From Legionella maioricensis (lineage in GTDB: Bacteria; Pseudomonadota; Gammaproteobacteria; Legionellales; Legionellaceae), in the NCBI RefSeq assembly GCF_023618015.1, contig NZ_JAJKBJ010000003.1, positions 1 through 64,000 on the forward strand: 64,000 nt of DNA, written 5' to 3'. Each line of letters starts with the position of its first letter. The first letter of the stretch is position 1. This document shows positions 48,915 to 59,168 of this stretch, in pieces. The position numbers and the translations under genes were made by a program. The notes below the pieces were generated by a model. That model worked only from the letters and a program-made list of their open reading frames with translations, made no database searches and had not been told where the DNA came from.

Positions 48915-49163
48915 GGGTAACGACTCACACAACTGTGGGGGGGCATTATACTCTCAAATGCTTAGGCAAATAAACAAGAACTGCCTATTATCAGTGTTAA
49001 TGTTCTGTTTTAAAACCAAGTAAAGCTGAAAAAAGAGGCAAAGCAGGGTGCTTCCCTTTTATTTAATCATTATGATGATAAAAATTTACTGAATGTTTAG
49101 ATACTAAACTTGCACTGCTCTCTCGCATTGGCGATAATTTGTTATTTTTGTGGAGACCTAGCT

Positions 49164-49820
49164 TTGAGCGTTTATATAAAAGAGCCGCAAGAGCAGGCAC
49201 AAACATGTGTTATTTGGATGCATGGATTAGGTGCTGATGCTTCTGATATGGTCGGTTTAGCCGATCAATTGATGGTTCACGATGTGGCTTTACGACATGT
49301 ATTTATTGATGCCCCTTCGCGTCCTGTCACCTTGAATGGTGGCATGGTCATGCCCGCATGGTATGACATTCTGGGAATGGAATTAGTAGACCGGGAAGAT
49401 AAACAGGGAATAGAGCAATCGGAAGCACTGATTCGCGAAGTGATGGAGTCACAATTAAATGATGGCTTTGAACTGGAGCAGATTGTTTTAGCGGGATTTT
49501 CGCAAGGAGGAGCTATGGCTATTCATACCGCTCTTCATACGCGGGGACGATTGGGTGGGGTTATTGCTTTATCGGGTTATTTGCCGCTGGCAGCGCACAC
49601 TAATCCCGTCCTGGATCCACAAACGCCATTTTTTATGGGCGCAGGACAATTTGACCCTCTTGTTTTGCCCAAGTGGACTCAGCAGAGCCGGGATTGGTTG
49701 TTAGACAAAGGATACGGCTCGTTATCTTATCACCAGTATCCCATGGAACATTCCATTTGTTTTGAAGAAATCAAGGACCTTAGTCTTTGGCTTAGTACTC
49801 AGGTTCAAGGAGTTTTGTAA
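49164..49820 (+). CDS. Carboxylesterase/lysophospholipase-type alpha/beta hydrolase
   Basis: The 218-residue protein has a visible catalytic triad: Ser113 in GFSQGG, Asp164 in GQFDPLV and His196 in MEHSI. The oxyanion region WMHGLGADASD (about 18-28) is typical of the acyl-protein-thioesterase/carboxylesterase 2 family, which hydrolyses short esters or lysophospholipids. I chose TTG 49164 because GGAGA lies seven bases upstream and the family starts here; an upstream TTG at 49110 would add 18 residues. Its stop overlaps the next ATG by one base. Confidence 0.88.
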   Translation: MSVYIKEPQEQAQTCVIWMHGLGADASDMVGLADQLMVHDVALRHVFIDAPSRPVTLNGGMVMPAWYDILGMELVDREDKQGIEQSEALIREVMESQLNDGFELEQIVLAGFSQGGAMAIHTALHTRGRLGGVIALSGYLPLAAHTNPVLDPQTPFFMGAGQFDPLVLPKWTQQSRDWLLDKGYGSLSYHQYPMEHSICFEEIKDLSLWLSTQVQGVL

Positions 49821-50254
49821 TGACCATAGTAAGAAGATCACGAACAGTTACTTATTCATGTGAGCAAATGTATGGTTTAGTGAATGAGGTAGAACATTAT
49901 GCAGAATTTTTACCTTATTGCTCTGAAAGTAAGGTTCATCATAGAAATGAAGATGAAGTTCAGGCTACTTTAGTTATTGGAGCTGCTGGAATGTGTAAAT
50001 CTTTTACTACCCGCAATCTGCTACAGGCGAATAAAATGATCGAAATTCGCCTGGTTGATGGTCCTTTTAGTCATTTAGAAGGATTCTGGCGTTTTGATGA
50101 AGTGGAAGGCGGATGTAGGATTTCTTTTGACCTCGAATTTGAGTTTGCCGGGAAAATATTTTCTATGTTGCTGGGGCCTGTATTTGATCAGGTAACAGAT
50201 AAAATGGTTGATGCCTTTTGCGATAGAGCTATGACAGTATATGGTAAAAATTGA
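49820..50254 (+). CDS. ratA: RatA-like SRPBCC/Coq10-family protein
   Basis: This 144-residue START-type lipid-binding-fold protein has YSCEQMYGLVNEVEHYAEFLPYC split across residues 13-35 and GPFSHLEGFWRF near 82-93. E. coli RatA blocks 70S assembly when overproduced, and homologues bind ubiquinone precursors. The pairing with rnfH immediately downstream is conserved. It overlaps both neighbours, so the three genes form one operon. Confidence 0.88.
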   Translation: MTIVRRSRTVTYSCEQMYGLVNEVEHYAEFLPYCSESKVHHRNEDEVQATLVIGAAGMCKSFTTRNLLQANKMIEIRLVDGPFSHLEGFWRFDEVEGGCRISFDLEFEFAGKIFSMLLGPVFDQVTDKMVDAFCDRAMTVYGKN

Positions 50255-50513
50255 ATTAGTCTATGTGCCCAAGGATGGAGCCACGTTACACCTTTCGATG
50301 GATTTAAAACAAGGCGCGACAGTTGCTGATGCATTAATTAAATCAGGAGTATACGATTTATATCCTGAAACCAAAGGGCTTTCTGTCGGTATTTACGCAA
50401 GGCAAGTATCTTTGGATGCTGTCCTCAAAGAAGGGGATAGAGTGGAGATATACCGACCTCTGGCTTTAGATCCTAAAGAGAAACGACGTCAGAGAGCCCG
50501 TTTAAATAAATAA
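50241..50513 (+). CDS. rnfH: RnfH/RatB-family ubiquitin-like protein
   Basis: The 90-residue beta-grasp protein has ATVADALIKSGVYDLYPE near 27-44, VEIYRPLALDPKEKRRQRA near the end and a basic C-terminus, matching UPF0125. The exact biochemical role in the family is not established. It overlaps ratA by 14 bases. Confidence 0.87.
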   Translation: MVKIELVYVPKDGATLHLSMDLKQGATVADALIKSGVYDLYPETKGLSVGIYARQVSLDAVLKEGDRVEIYRPLALDPKEKRRQRARLNK

Positions 50514-50709
50514 TCCTGAAAAAGGCCATTCAAGCAGAGCAATAGGGCTGTTTCTGAGGATAAAGAATCGAACAGTCCCTGAGAAAGGGCCGATCAATTG
50601 GCCAAACTTATCAAGCAATTTGGCAATCACTTAAGATTTATTCTCTCATATATTAATTGACTATGATTAACGCTATGATAAAGAATATTCACCACTGGTC
50701 ATTGAAATA

Positions 50710-50805
50710 ATGGATTTATTTCTGATAGGTTTCGTGTTGGTTTTTTTTGGATTAAGCTTTGGTTTGATTGCTTTTTTTGATTTTTTATTACGGAGTGATA
50801 AATGA
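50710..50805 (+). CDS. 31-residue membrane peptide preceding kdpF
   Basis: MDLFLIGFVLVFFGLSFGLI begins a single hydrophobic helix, ending FDFLLRSDK. Its TGA overlaps the kdpF ATG (ATGA), which supports translation. Similar short membrane ORFs stand before kdpF in some other proteobacteria; function unknown. The preceding 196-bp gap (50514-50709) should hold the kdp promoter: TTGACT at 50657-50662 with TAAAGA 16 bp later is a weak candidate. Confidence 0.6.
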   Translation: MDLFLIGFVLVFFGLSFGLIAFFDFLLRSDK

Positions 50806-50888
50806 GCTTCTATCTGATTGGTGGAGTAGTTACTCTATTTTTGGGAATTTATTTGTTACTGGTTTTATTTAAGCCTGAGTGGTTCTGA
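50802..50888 (+). CDS. kdpF: KdpF, small subunit of the potassium-importing ATPase
   Basis: The 28-residue peptide begins MSFYLIGGVVTLFLGIYLLL and ends FKPEWF. It is one transmembrane helix with an acidic/aromatic end, as in E. coli KdpF (29 residues), which stabilises the KdpABC complex. It lies 25 bp before kdpA. Confidence 0.85.
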   Translation: MSFYLIGGVVTLFLGIYLLLVLFKPEWF

Positions 50889-50913
50889 TTGCATAAACAA
50901 CAAGGACGTTATA

Positions 50914-52731
50914 ATGACTGAAATGGGTATTTTCCAGCTTGTAACATATTTCGTTGTTCTTCTTGCTCTAGTGAAACCATTGGGACGGTACATGGCTTGC
51001 GTTTATGAAGGCAAGGACTGTGGAGTGGATTGGCTTTTGGGCCCCATCGAGCGCGTTCTTTACCGCTGTTGCGGCATCCAGACAAATCAAGAGATGGATT
51101 GGAAACGCTATTTGTCAGCGATGTTACTTTTTAATGTTGTTGGTTTTCTCGTTGTTTACATCGTACAGCGTTTGCAATTTTATCTCCCCTTAAATCCGCA
51201 ATCTTTTTCTGGTGTTTCTCCTGAACTTGCTTTTAATACTGCCGTAAGCTTTACGACGAATACCAATTGGCAATCTTATAGTGGCGAAACTACTATGAGT
51301 TATTTTACCCAGATGGCAGCGCTGACGGTGCAAAACTTTCTTTCTGCTGCAACGGGCATGTCGTTACTTATCGCTTTGATTCGAGGAATAGTAAAACATG
51401 AAAGTACTCATTTAGGTAATTTTTGGGTCGATACAGTACGAGGCATACTCTATATTTTACTTCCACTCTCCCTCCTGTTAGCAATTATTTTAACATCGCA
51501 AGGCGTCATTCAAAACTTTAAACCCAACCAAAAGGTAAGCGTGCTGCAGGAGAGTAGTTATCAACAAATAAAACTCGATGCATCAGGCCAGGCTATTAAA
51601 GACAGCAATGGGAGCCCAATGGTCGAGTTAAAACAGATAACGGAGCAAACCATCCCTATGGGCCCTGTGGCCTCTCAGGTTGCTATTAAACAATTAGGTA
51701 CTAATGGGGGTGGTTTTTTTAATAGTAACTCCGCCCATCCCTTTGAAAATCCTAATCCCTTAACCAATTTCCTGGAAATGCTCGCGATACTGCTTATTCC
51801 TGCGGCTTTTTGCCACACTTTTGGATTAATGGTTAAAAAAAGGCGTCAGGGATGGGCAATTCTTATTGCTATGTTAATTATTTTAACTCCCTTCTCCTTG
51901 CTTACCGTCGCGGCAGAGCTTAAAGGAAATCCTGAATTTAACTCCATGGGGATAGACCAAACGGTAACCTATAATTTGGCGCCTGGTGGGAATATGGAAG
52001 GAAAAGAGACTCGTTTTGGTATTATTGATTCAGCGCTTTGGGCCACAATAACTACAGCAGCTTCTAACGGATCGGTCAATGCGATGCATGATTCTTTTAC
52101 TCCTTTAGGCGGTTTTGTGCCTTTATTTATGATGCATTTAAATGAGGTGATATTTGGAGGAGTCGGCTCTGGTTTATACGGTATGTTGATGTTTGTTATT
52201 GTCACGGTCTTTGTTGCTGGACTCATGGTGGGTAGAACCCCTGAATATCTAGGGAAGAAAATTGAGCCTTTTGAAATGAAGATGGCTGCTGTGACCGTTT
52301 TAATCATGCCTCTAATGGTTCTTATTTTAACGGCGATCGCCTGCATCACTAATGCTGGCACTGATTCACTTGGCAATCCCGGAGCCCATGGATTTACTGA
52401 AATGCTTTATGCATTTACTTCAATGGGAAATAATAACGGCAGTGCTTTTGCAGGATTAAACGCCAATACTCCTTTTTATAATATATCAGGGGGCTTGGCG
52501 ATGCTTATTTCCCGTTATTGGATTGCCATTCCTGCCCTAGCTGTTGCCGGCTCTCTGGCTCGGAAAAAAAGAATTCCCACCAGTTTGGGGACTTTACAAA
52601 CCTATACCCCTTTGTTTATTACCCTTTTGGTTAGTGTGATTCTTATTGTGGGGGCTCTTTCATTTATTCCTGCGCTGGCGTTGGGGCCTATCATTGAACA
52701 TCTGATGCTTTGGGGGAAGAATGGCTACTAA
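50914..52731 (+). CDS. kdpA: Potassium-importing ATPase subunit A
   Basis: This 605-residue channel-like subunit binds and translocates K+ through four selectivity-filter loops. Visible signatures are [14 protein letters not shown] (about 110-123), [20 protein letters not shown] (about 262-281) and [14 protein letters not shown]. It is longer than E. coli KdpA (557), mainly because of an extended segment around residues 205-250 ([20 protein letters not shown]). It has about ten membrane segments. Its end overlaps kdpB by 11 bases. Confidence 0.96.
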   Translation: MTEMGIFQLVTYFVVLLALVKPLGRYMACVYEGKDCGVDWLLGPIERVLYRCCGIQTNQEMDWKRYLSAMLLFNVVGFLVVYIVQRLQFYLPLNPQSFSGVSPELAFNTAVSFTTNTNWQSYSGETTMSYFTQMAALTVQNFLSAATGMSLLIALIRGIVKHESTHLGNFWVDTVRGILYILLPLSLLLAIILTSQGVIQNFKPNQKVSVLQESSYQQIKLDASGQAIKDSNGSPMVELKQITEQTIPMGPVASQVAIKQLGTNGGGFFNSNSAHPFENPNPLTNFLEMLAILLIPAAFCHTFGLMVKKRRQGWAILIAMLIILTPFSLLTVAAELKGNPEFNSMGIDQTVTYNLAPGGNMEGKETRFGIIDSALWATITTAASNGSVNAMHDSFTPLGGFVPLFMMHLNEVIFGGVGSGLYGMLMFVIVTVFVAGLMVGRTPEYLGKKIEPFEMKMAAVTVLIMPLMVLILTAIACITNAGTDSLGNPGAHGFTEMLYAFTSMGNNNGSAFAGLNANTPFYNISGGLAMLISRYWIAIPALAVAGSLARKKRIPTSLGTLQTYTPLFITLLVSVILIVGALSFIPALALGPIIEHLMLWGKNGY

Positions 52732-54787
52732 ACTCTCATTATGGGATTTGGGCATCATAAAAACGGCTATAGGTGACTCCTTTTTAAAACTATCTCCTCG
52801 TCATCAAATTAAAAATCCGGTGATGTTTACAGTATATATAGGTTCTCTCTTAACAACGGCACTCTTCATTCAAGCTTTAACTATGGAGGGAGAAGCTCCG
52901 GCAGAATTTATTTTAGCTATTGCTCTTTGGCTCTGGTTTACTTTAATTTTTGCCAATTTTGCTGAAGCAATGGCTGAAGGGCGGGGTAAAGCACAAGCTC
53001 AATCCTTGCGTAAAGCGCGACGTGAAATTCAGGCAAAAAAATTGGCGAATCCTGCCAAGCGGGCCAAATTTACCCTCGTCCAATCCGCGTTTTTACGTGT
53101 AGGAGATATTGTATTGGTTGAAACAGGGGATTTTATTCCCAGTGATGGGGAGGTAATTGAAGGGATAGCCTCCGTTAATGAAAGCGCCGTTACTGGCGAA
53201 AGTGCTCCGGTCATTCGTGAGAGTGGAGGGGACAGAAGTGCGGTAACAGGCGGTACCCAAGTCATTTCAGATTGGCTCATTATTCGAATTACTTCTAATC
53301 CTGGTGATACTTTCTTAGATAAAATGATCAGTTTGGTAGAGGGGGCAAAGAGGCAAAAAACACCTAATGAACTTGCTCTTACTATTCTTCTTGCCGCTCT
53401 TACCTTGGTCTTTTTACTGGTTTGCGCTACTTTGCTGCCTTTTTCTATTTACAGCGTTGGAGCGATGGGCTCGGGACGTGTCGTAACTATTACTGTATTG
53501 GTTGCTTTATTTGTTTGTTTAGCGCCAACCACCATTGGAGGACTCTTATCGGCTATTGGTATTGCTGGTATGGATAGAATGATTCAAGCGAATGTGATTG
53601 CTTTATCAGGGCGAGCAGTTGAAGCTGCTGGTGATGTGGATGTTTTATTGCTGGATAAAACAGGAACTATTACGTTAGGGAATCGTCAAGCTACAGAATT
53701 TATTCCTGCTGAGGGGATCACTATCAGCGAATTAGCTGATGCAGCTCAACTGGCATCTTTAGCTGACGAAACACCCGAGGGGCGAAGTATTGTCATTTTA
53801 GCTAAAGAAAAATATGGACTTCGTGCGCGTGAAATTCACAAATTGGATGCAACGTTTATTCCTTTTTCTGCTGAAACCAGAATGAGTGGCGCCAATTTAG
53901 CGGGGCGACAAATACGCAAAGGCTCATGCGATGCAATAGCAGAATATATTAAGGAACGGGGGGGAGTACTTCCTGACTCTGCGCAAAAAAGCGTAGAGCA
54001 AATTTCTCGTAAGGGTGGAACGGCTCTGGTTGTTGTAGAAGAAACCAAGGTCTTAGGAGTGATTCATCTCAAAGACATCGTAAAAGGGGGAATACGAGAG
54101 CGTTTTGCCCAATTACGGCAAATGGGTATTAAAACCATTATGGTTACTGGAGATAATCCATTGACGGCAGCAGCGATTGCGGCAGAAGCAGGGATTGATG
54201 ATTTCCTTGCCAATGCCAAACCCGAGGATAAACTTAAGCTCATTCGTACGCTTCAAGAAGAGGGGCATTTGGTCGCAATGACCGGGGATGGCACTAATGA
54301 TGCACCTGCGCTTGCTCAGGCCGACGTTGCGGTGGCTATGAATACCGGCACTCAAGCGGCTAAAGAAGCGGGTAATTTGGTGGATTTGGACTCTAATCCA
54401 ACAAAACTTATTGAAGTTGTTGAGATAGGTAAACAATTATTAATAACTCGTGGTGCACTGACCACTTTTAGTATTGCAAATGATATTGCCAAGTATTTTG
54501 CTATTTTGCCAGCCGCCTTTGCAACGACCTATCCCTTATTAAACGTATTAAATATTATGCATCTTGCAACCCCTGAAAGCGCTATTTTATCGGCAGTAAT
54601 TTTTAATGCCTTAATCATTATTTTTCTTATTCCCTTTGCTTTGCACGGCGTTAAATACCGTAGTCTATCTGCTTCGCGCTTATTACGTTCTAATGTTTTA
54701 GTTTACGGATTAGGAGGACTTATTATTCCTTTTATCGGAATAAAGGCAATCGATCTGCTGTTAGTGGGGCTGGGTTTATATTCGTAA
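52721..54787 (+). CDS. kdpB: Potassium-importing ATPase subunit B
   Basis: This 688-residue P-type ATPase subunit hydrolyses ATP to energise K+ uptake. The phosphorylation motif is [10 protein letters not shown] with Asp312. TGES lies in the actuator domain ([16 protein letters not shown]), and [20 protein letters not shown] is the hinge motif. The ATG is preceded by GGGGGAAG within the end of kdpA. Confidence 0.97.
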   Translation: MATKLSLWDLGIIKTAIGDSFLKLSPRHQIKNPVMFTVYIGSLLTTALFIQALTMEGEAPAEFILAIALWLWFTLIFANFAEAMAEGRGKAQAQSLRKARREIQAKKLANPAKRAKFTLVQSAFLRVGDIVLVETGDFIPSDGEVIEGIASVNESAVTGESAPVIRESGGDRSAVTGGTQVISDWLIIRITSNPGDTFLDKMISLVEGAKRQKTPNELALTILLAALTLVFLLVCATLLPFSIYSVGAMGSGRVVTITVLVALFVCLAPTTIGGLLSAIGIAGMDRMIQANVIALSGRAVEAAGDVDVLLLDKTGTITLGNRQATEFIPAEGITISELADAAQLASLADETPEGRSIVILAKEKYGLRAREIHKLDATFIPFSAETRMSGANLAGRQIRKGSCDAIAEYIKERGGVLPDSAQKSVEQISRKGGTALVVVEETKVLGVIHLKDIVKGGIRERFAQLRQMGIKTIMVTGDNPLTAAAIAAEAGIDDFLANAKPEDKLKLIRTLQEEGHLVAMTGDGTNDAPALAQADVAVAMNTGTQAAKEAGNLVDLDSNPTKLIEVVEIGKQLLITRGALTTFSIANDIAKYFAILPAAFATTYPLLNVLNIMHLATPESAILSAVIFNALIIIFLIPFALHGVKYRSLSASRLLRSNVLVYGLGGLIIPFIGIKAIDLLLVGLGLYS

Positions 54788-54799
54788 GGAGAGTAGGGC

Positions 54800-55402
54800 T
54801 TGGACAGGTTTCAGTTGACAAGGAGTGACTTAAAAACAGCATTAAGACTGTTCTTTTGCTTAACGCTGATAACGGGGGTTATTTATCCATTGGCAGTAAC
54901 CGGCTTTGCTCAGGTTTTTTTTCCAAGTCAGGCGAATGGAAGTCTCCTCAAACAAGGCGATAAAGTCATTGGCTCTCAATTAATTGGCCAATTATTCACT
55001 GATGCTGGGTATTTTTGGGGCAGGCCTTCAGCTGCCAGTCTTTTTCCTTATAATGGCGCAAGCTCCTCAGGTTCCAATCTGGGGCCTTCCAATCCAGTTT
55101 TGCTTCATTTAATCAAGGAACGGGTTGACGTTTTTCATCAATTTGATTTGGATAAAAAAACACCCATTCCTGTTGATTTAGTGACGGCTTCAGCCAGTGG
55201 GTTGGATCCAGAAATCAGCCCTTTGGCTGCCTATTATCAGGTTCCAAGAATTGCAAAAACTCGTCATGTTGCTGAAAAAGATCTTAACCATTTAATAACG
55301 CAACACCTTGTCACGCGTACTTTAGGTGTTTGGGGGGAGCCCCGGGTGAATGTTTTGCAGTTAAATTTGGCTCTTGATCAATTAGAGACGCACCATGATT
55401 GA
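54800..55402 (+). CDS. kdpC: Potassium-importing ATPase subunit C
   Basis: This 200-residue accessory subunit has one N-terminal membrane helix (FFCLTLITGVIYPLAVTGFA) and a periplasmic domain. Family motifs are FWGRPSAAS, GASSSGSNLGPSN and TASASGLDPEISP with AAYYQVPRIAKTR. It starts at TTG 54800 with AGGAG at eight bases. Its end overlaps kdpD by eight bases. Confidence 0.95.
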   Translation: MDRFQLTRSDLKTALRLFFCLTLITGVIYPLAVTGFAQVFFPSQANGSLLKQGDKVIGSQLIGQLFTDAGYFWGRPSAASLFPYNGASSSGSNLGPSNPVLLHLIKERVDVFHQFDLDKKTPIPVDLVTASASGLDPEISPLAAYYQVPRIAKTRHVAEKDLNHLITQHLVTRTLGVWGEPRVNVLQLNLALDQLETHHD

Positions 55403-58055
55403 ATCTCGTCCCGATCCTGAAAAAATTTTACAGCGTGTGCACGATGAAGAGCGCAAAGAGCGCCAAGGTAAGCTCAAAATTTATTTGGGCGCTGCTCCCG
55501 GCGTTGGTAAAACTTATGAGATGTTGCGTGATGCTATTGATGAGCGTAATAAAGGTCTGGATGTAATAATCGGGGTGGCAGAGTCGCACGGGCGTGAAGA
55601 AATTAAACGGATGATGATGAATTTCGAAGAATTGCCCCGCCAGGTTATTCATTATCATGACAATAAACTGTTTGATTTTGATATAGATGCTGCTTTGAAA
55701 CGAAATCCCGGTTTAATTCTTCTGGATGAAATGGCCCATACCAATGCTCCGGGACAACGGCATACCAAGCGTTGGCAAGACATTAAAGAATTACTCGATC
55801 GCGGTATTAATGTTTATACAACGCTTAATGTGCAGCATATTGAAAGCCTAAATGATGATGTAACCCAAATTATCCAGGCGCCCGTAAAAGAGACAGTCCC
55901 TGATTTTATGATTGACCGCGCTGATACTATTGAGTTGGTAGACATTCCTCCAGAAGAGCTTTTGAAACGCTTGCATGAAGGGAAAATTTATATCGCTCAA
56001 CAAGCCGAACTGGCTGTGGAGCATTTTTTTCGTATTGGGAATTTGATTGCTCTTAGGGCTTTAGCCCTTCGTATCACCGCAGAGCGAGTCGGAGCCCAAG
56101 TATTATCTTATCGCCATGATAAGCACATCACTCAAATCTGGCCAACCAAAGAAAAAATATTAGTTTGTGTCGGCCCAGGTGCGGAATCCTTAAAACTGAT
56201 TCGGGCGGCACGAAGGATGGCCACCAGTTTACATGCTGAATGGGTCGCTATTTATGTTGAGACCTCTCGCTCTAGATCGTCAGAGCAATGTAAAAATAAT
56301 GCGATTCAAAATTTACGCTTTGCTCAGCAAATGGGGGCTGATACTCATTTTTTATCGGGGCCAGATATTGTTACCGAAGTGATGAGCTTTGCTCGAGAAC
56401 ATAATGTTACCCAAATTATGGTCTGGAAAACGATTCGCACTCGCCCCAGAGATTTATTTTTTCGTCATTTAGCCGATGAAATAGTTCGTTATAGTGGTGA
56501 AATAGATGTATACATTATGACCGGAGTTCAGGAAAAGACTAAAGGGATTAAAATTAAAAAAGTCCCGCTAGAAGCAAAAATATCTTGGTCTACCTATGCG
56601 GCTGCGACAGGTATAATTGTTGTTGCCACCGCAATAAATTATCTTTTGTATCCCTATTTACCCAAGATTAATTTAATTATGGTGTACTTGTTAAGTATCA
56701 TCATTGTGGCTCTCTACGGTCAGCCAGGACCTTCTCTTTTAGCTTCTGTATTAAGTGTATTGGGATTTGATTTTTTCTTTGTTTCTCCGCAATACAGTTT
56801 TACGGTCAACGATCTTGGTTATCTCTTTACTTTTATATTAATGTTTTTTGTATCTATGGTGGTGAGTAATTTAACCCTTCTTACGCGTCGACAAGCTGAT
56901 GCAGCACGATTTTCTGGGCAACAAGCGTCTGCTTTGTATAAACTAACTCGTCAATTAGCGAGTACTCGCGGTACGGATAAATTAATGGAAACGGGGCTGA
57001 GATTTATTTCCCAACAATTTGAAAGTAAGGCCGTGGCGTTTTTAGCTGAAAATGGCCATTTGATTTTTCATGACAAGCTTGATGTTGACGAATCATTAAG
57101 TATAAAAGAGCAAAGTATTGCCCAGTGGGTTTATGATTTGGGACAACCTGCTGGAATAGGGACTCCCAACTTACCTTTTGCTAAGGGTCTGTATCTTCCC
57201 TTAGTCGGTTCAGAAAATCCTATTGGCGTTCTGCGCCTTACTCCTTTAAAGATAAAACGATTATTAACGCCTGAGCAAATGCATTTATTAGAGGCGTGTA
57301 CTAATCATCTTGCATTAGCTATTGAAGTAGATAGAACGCATGAGCAAAAAGGAAAATCAGCATTGTCTCGGGATAAAAACTATATGGATAATGCATTATT
57401 GCGCTCCATTGCACATCAGCTGCGTGCGCCTTTGGCTGTCATTATGGTCGCAGCAAACAGTCAAATAGAATTGGCACGTGACTTACGCCCTAATAAGATT
57501 AGATCTTTGGGGAGAGAGATTTATTTTGAATCAGAGCAATTAAACCGTTTAATTAATAATTTTTTGCAAATTACTTATCTTGAGTCGAGAGCCGCAACGG
57601 TACATAAACAACTTCATTCATTAAGCGATACACTCAAAACAGTACTGGAACTGTTTCGTTTAAAACTTGGAAACAGACGGGTTAAAATTAATATGCCGGA
57701 GAATCTACCGCGGTTTTACTATGATAATGCTTTAATTCAGGATGTATTTATCAACTTGTTTGATAATGTAATTCAACTTACCCCTCCAAGCTATCCGTTG
57801 GAGATTTCAGTCGTTCGGAACGACGAGATGGTTGAGGTGAGCGTAGAAGATCAGGGGGCTGGCATCATGCCTGATGAAATAACAAAACTATTTGAAAAAT
57901 TTTATCGTGGCCGGATGATCACCACTGAACGTGGTTTAGGCTTGGGACTGACAATTTGTCATCGAATTATTAAAGCACACGGCGGAACTATTTGGGCTGA
58001 AAACCGAAAAGAAGGGGGAGCTGCTTTTCGTTTTACTTTGCCATTAAAAGTATAA
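55395..58055 (+). CDS. kdpD: KdpD-type sensor kinase with altered H-box
   Basis: The 886-residue protein is laid out as E. coli KdpD. It has an N-terminal KdpD domain with Walker A GAAPGVGKT (32-40) and DEMAHTNAPGQRHTKRWQDI. A Usp-like domain (about 250-370), four membrane helices (about 398-500), a GAF-like region and a HisKA-HATPase core (Asn in NLFDNV, DQGAGI, GLGLGL) follow. The H-box reads AHQLRAPL: His674 is kept, but the next residue is Gln where HisKA kinases usually have Asp or Glu. No kdpE follows. It may be kinase-impaired or signal differently. It overlaps kdpC by eight bases. Confidence 0.93.
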   Translation: MIESRPDPEKILQRVHDEERKERQGKLKIYLGAAPGVGKTYEMLRDAIDERNKGLDVIIGVAESHGREEIKRMMMNFEELPRQVIHYHDNKLFDFDIDAALKRNPGLILLDEMAHTNAPGQRHTKRWQDIKELLDRGINVYTTLNVQHIESLNDDVTQIIQAPVKETVPDFMIDRADTIELVDIPPEELLKRLHEGKIYIAQQAELAVEHFFRIGNLIALRALALRITAERVGAQVLSYRHDKHITQIWPTKEKILVCVGPGAESLKLIRAARRMATSLHAEWVAIYVETSRSRSSEQCKNNAIQNLRFAQQMGADTHFLSGPDIVTEVMSFAREHNVTQIMVWKTIRTRPRDLFFRHLADEIVRYSGEIDVYIMTGVQEKTKGIKIKKVPLEAKISWSTYAAATGIIVVATAINYLLYPYLPKINLIMVYLLSIIIVALYGQPGPSLLASVLSVLGFDFFFVSPQYSFTVNDLGYLFTFILMFFVSMVVSNLTLLTRRQADAARFSGQQASALYKLTRQLASTRGTDKLMETGLRFISQQFESKAVAFLAENGHLIFHDKLDVDESLSIKEQSIAQWVYDLGQPAGIGTPNLPFAKGLYLPLVGSENPIGVLRLTPLKIKRLLTPEQMHLLEACTNHLALAIEVDRTHEQKGKSALSRDKNYMDNALLRSIAHQLRAPLAVIMVAANSQIELARDLRPNKIRSLGREIYFESEQLNRLINNFLQITYLESRAATVHKQLHSLSDTLKTVLELFRLKLGNRRVKINMPENLPRFYYDNALIQDVFINLFDNVIQLTPPSYPLEISVVRNDEMVEVSVEDQGAGIMPDEITKLFEKFYRGRMITTERGLGLGLTICHRIIKAHGGTIWAENRKEGGAAFRFTLPLKV

Positions 58056-58164
58056 AAAACAATTAGTAAACTGATTTTGTTCTTGCTCAAATGATTTTAT
58101 TGAAATCACATCTGATTATAAATTAACATGTCGGTTCTTTTTTATTAACCATAAGGTAGCAATA

Positions 58165-58446
58165 ATGAAATTTGAACAAATCGATGCAGCCCTCAATAAA
58201 GCAGGATTCCAATTAGTAAAAGATGGAATAGGATTTGGAGTTGCAGAAGGATGGCCTTCCTATCTATACCAAAAAGGGATTTCCGAGCGTGTTTTTCAAA
58301 CTATTCAGGTAGCAGTTTCACCAAAAGATGCAAATATCGTACACCTATGCTTTAGTCTCAATGTCCCAGTGAGTGTTCGTGATTTAATTTATGCTATTAC
58401 CAACGAGGAAAATGTGGAAAATGGCATGAAAGCTGATATTAGATAA
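58165..58446 (+). CDS. Small protein of unknown function (93 residues)
   Basis: The protein is not recognised. ATG 58165 is preceded by AAGG. It begins MKFEQIDAALNKAGFQLVKD and contains GWPSYLYQKGISERVFQTIQ, an alpha/beta pattern without membrane helix or signal peptide. It stands alone 109 bp after kdpD, where kdpE might be expected, but it is unrelated to response regulators: it lacks the acidic pocket and conserved Lys. Confidence 0.65.
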   Translation: MKFEQIDAALNKAGFQLVKDGIGFGVAEGWPSYLYQKGISERVFQTIQVAVSPKDANIVHLCFSLNVPVSVRDLIYAITNEENVENGMKADIR

Positions 58447-58568
58447 ATTTATGGCTCTGTGGTTATTGATGCAAACGTAGTTTGTAATTTCAGTCTACGT
58501 TTGCTTAATTCAAAGACATATTATTAACTTATTGCCAAAGAAATGAAGCAAAAGATAATAAATAGGCC

Positions 58569-58925
58569 TCATGTCTTCTTAATCAATCGCGCTAATCCCC
58601 TTAATAGAACATAGCCGGCAAGACCAGAAGCCATAATGACGGGAGCATAAGTCAATGGATCTCGTATCGCCTTAAAATTAGCCGTTCCATTTCTTATTTC
58701 AATGTATCCTACAGGCTTAGCAAAAAAACCACCGCCTCCTCCTTCACCACTATCATTTGCTCTTGTGCCAACTCCTCCGCCTAACCCATAAACGATTTTA
58801 GCAACAGGAATCACTGTCACATCCTCTTTTACTATAGGGTCGGAAAAAATAATTTTGCTGTTGAATGCGCTAGTTAATGCATTGGCAATGTGATCCATAT
58901 TCGTTAAATTAGCTTTAATTGTCAT
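58569..58925 (-). CDS. GerW/YtfJ-family protein
   Basis: The 118-residue protein has the family's glycine-rich core: VYGLGGGVGTRA, then GEGGGGGFFAKPVGYIEI (about 50-88). A C-terminal hydrophobic segment (YAPVIMASGLAGYVLLRGLA) is followed by basic residues. YtfJ/GerW is best known from Bacillus spore germination; its role in non-sporulating bacteria is unknown. I chose ATG 58925 because CGAGGT stands five bases upstream; an upstream ATG at 58952 would add nine residues. TATAAT on the same strand near 58956-58961 is a possible -10 box. Confidence 0.8.
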   Translation of the reverse strand: MTIKANLTNMDHIANALTSAFNSKIIFSDPIVKEDVTVIPVAKIVYGLGGGVGTRANDSGEGGGGGFFAKPVGYIEIRNGTANFKAIRDPLTYAPVIMASGLAGYVLLRGLARLIKKT

Positions 58926-59111
58926 AAAAACCTCGTCCATTAAGTTTATCATTATTATAGCTGTTATCTATCAGCAGGCAGAGGCTGGCTTTTTAGCAAT
59001 ACCGGGATGGATAAAATAGGAATCTGGTGCTTGATGGGATGGCTTTTACTCGTTTTATCTCATCAGACTCTGTGGAGTTCCCAAAAATTGCGCCATTAGG
59101 GGTTTCTTCCG

Positions 59112-59153
59112 ATCAGGCTAACTCATTAATAATGCACTATGAGTCAACCTGAT
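59112..59153 (-). terminator. Imperfect hairpin after bamE
   Basis: ATCAGG/CCTGAT and ACTCA/TGAGT pair with a 3-by-3 internal loop, just downstream of the minus-strand bamE stop. There is no T-run, so the assignment is weak. The rest of the 58926-59168 gap shows no gene. Confidence 0.25.
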
Positions 59154-59168
59154 GAAACATTCTTTTAG

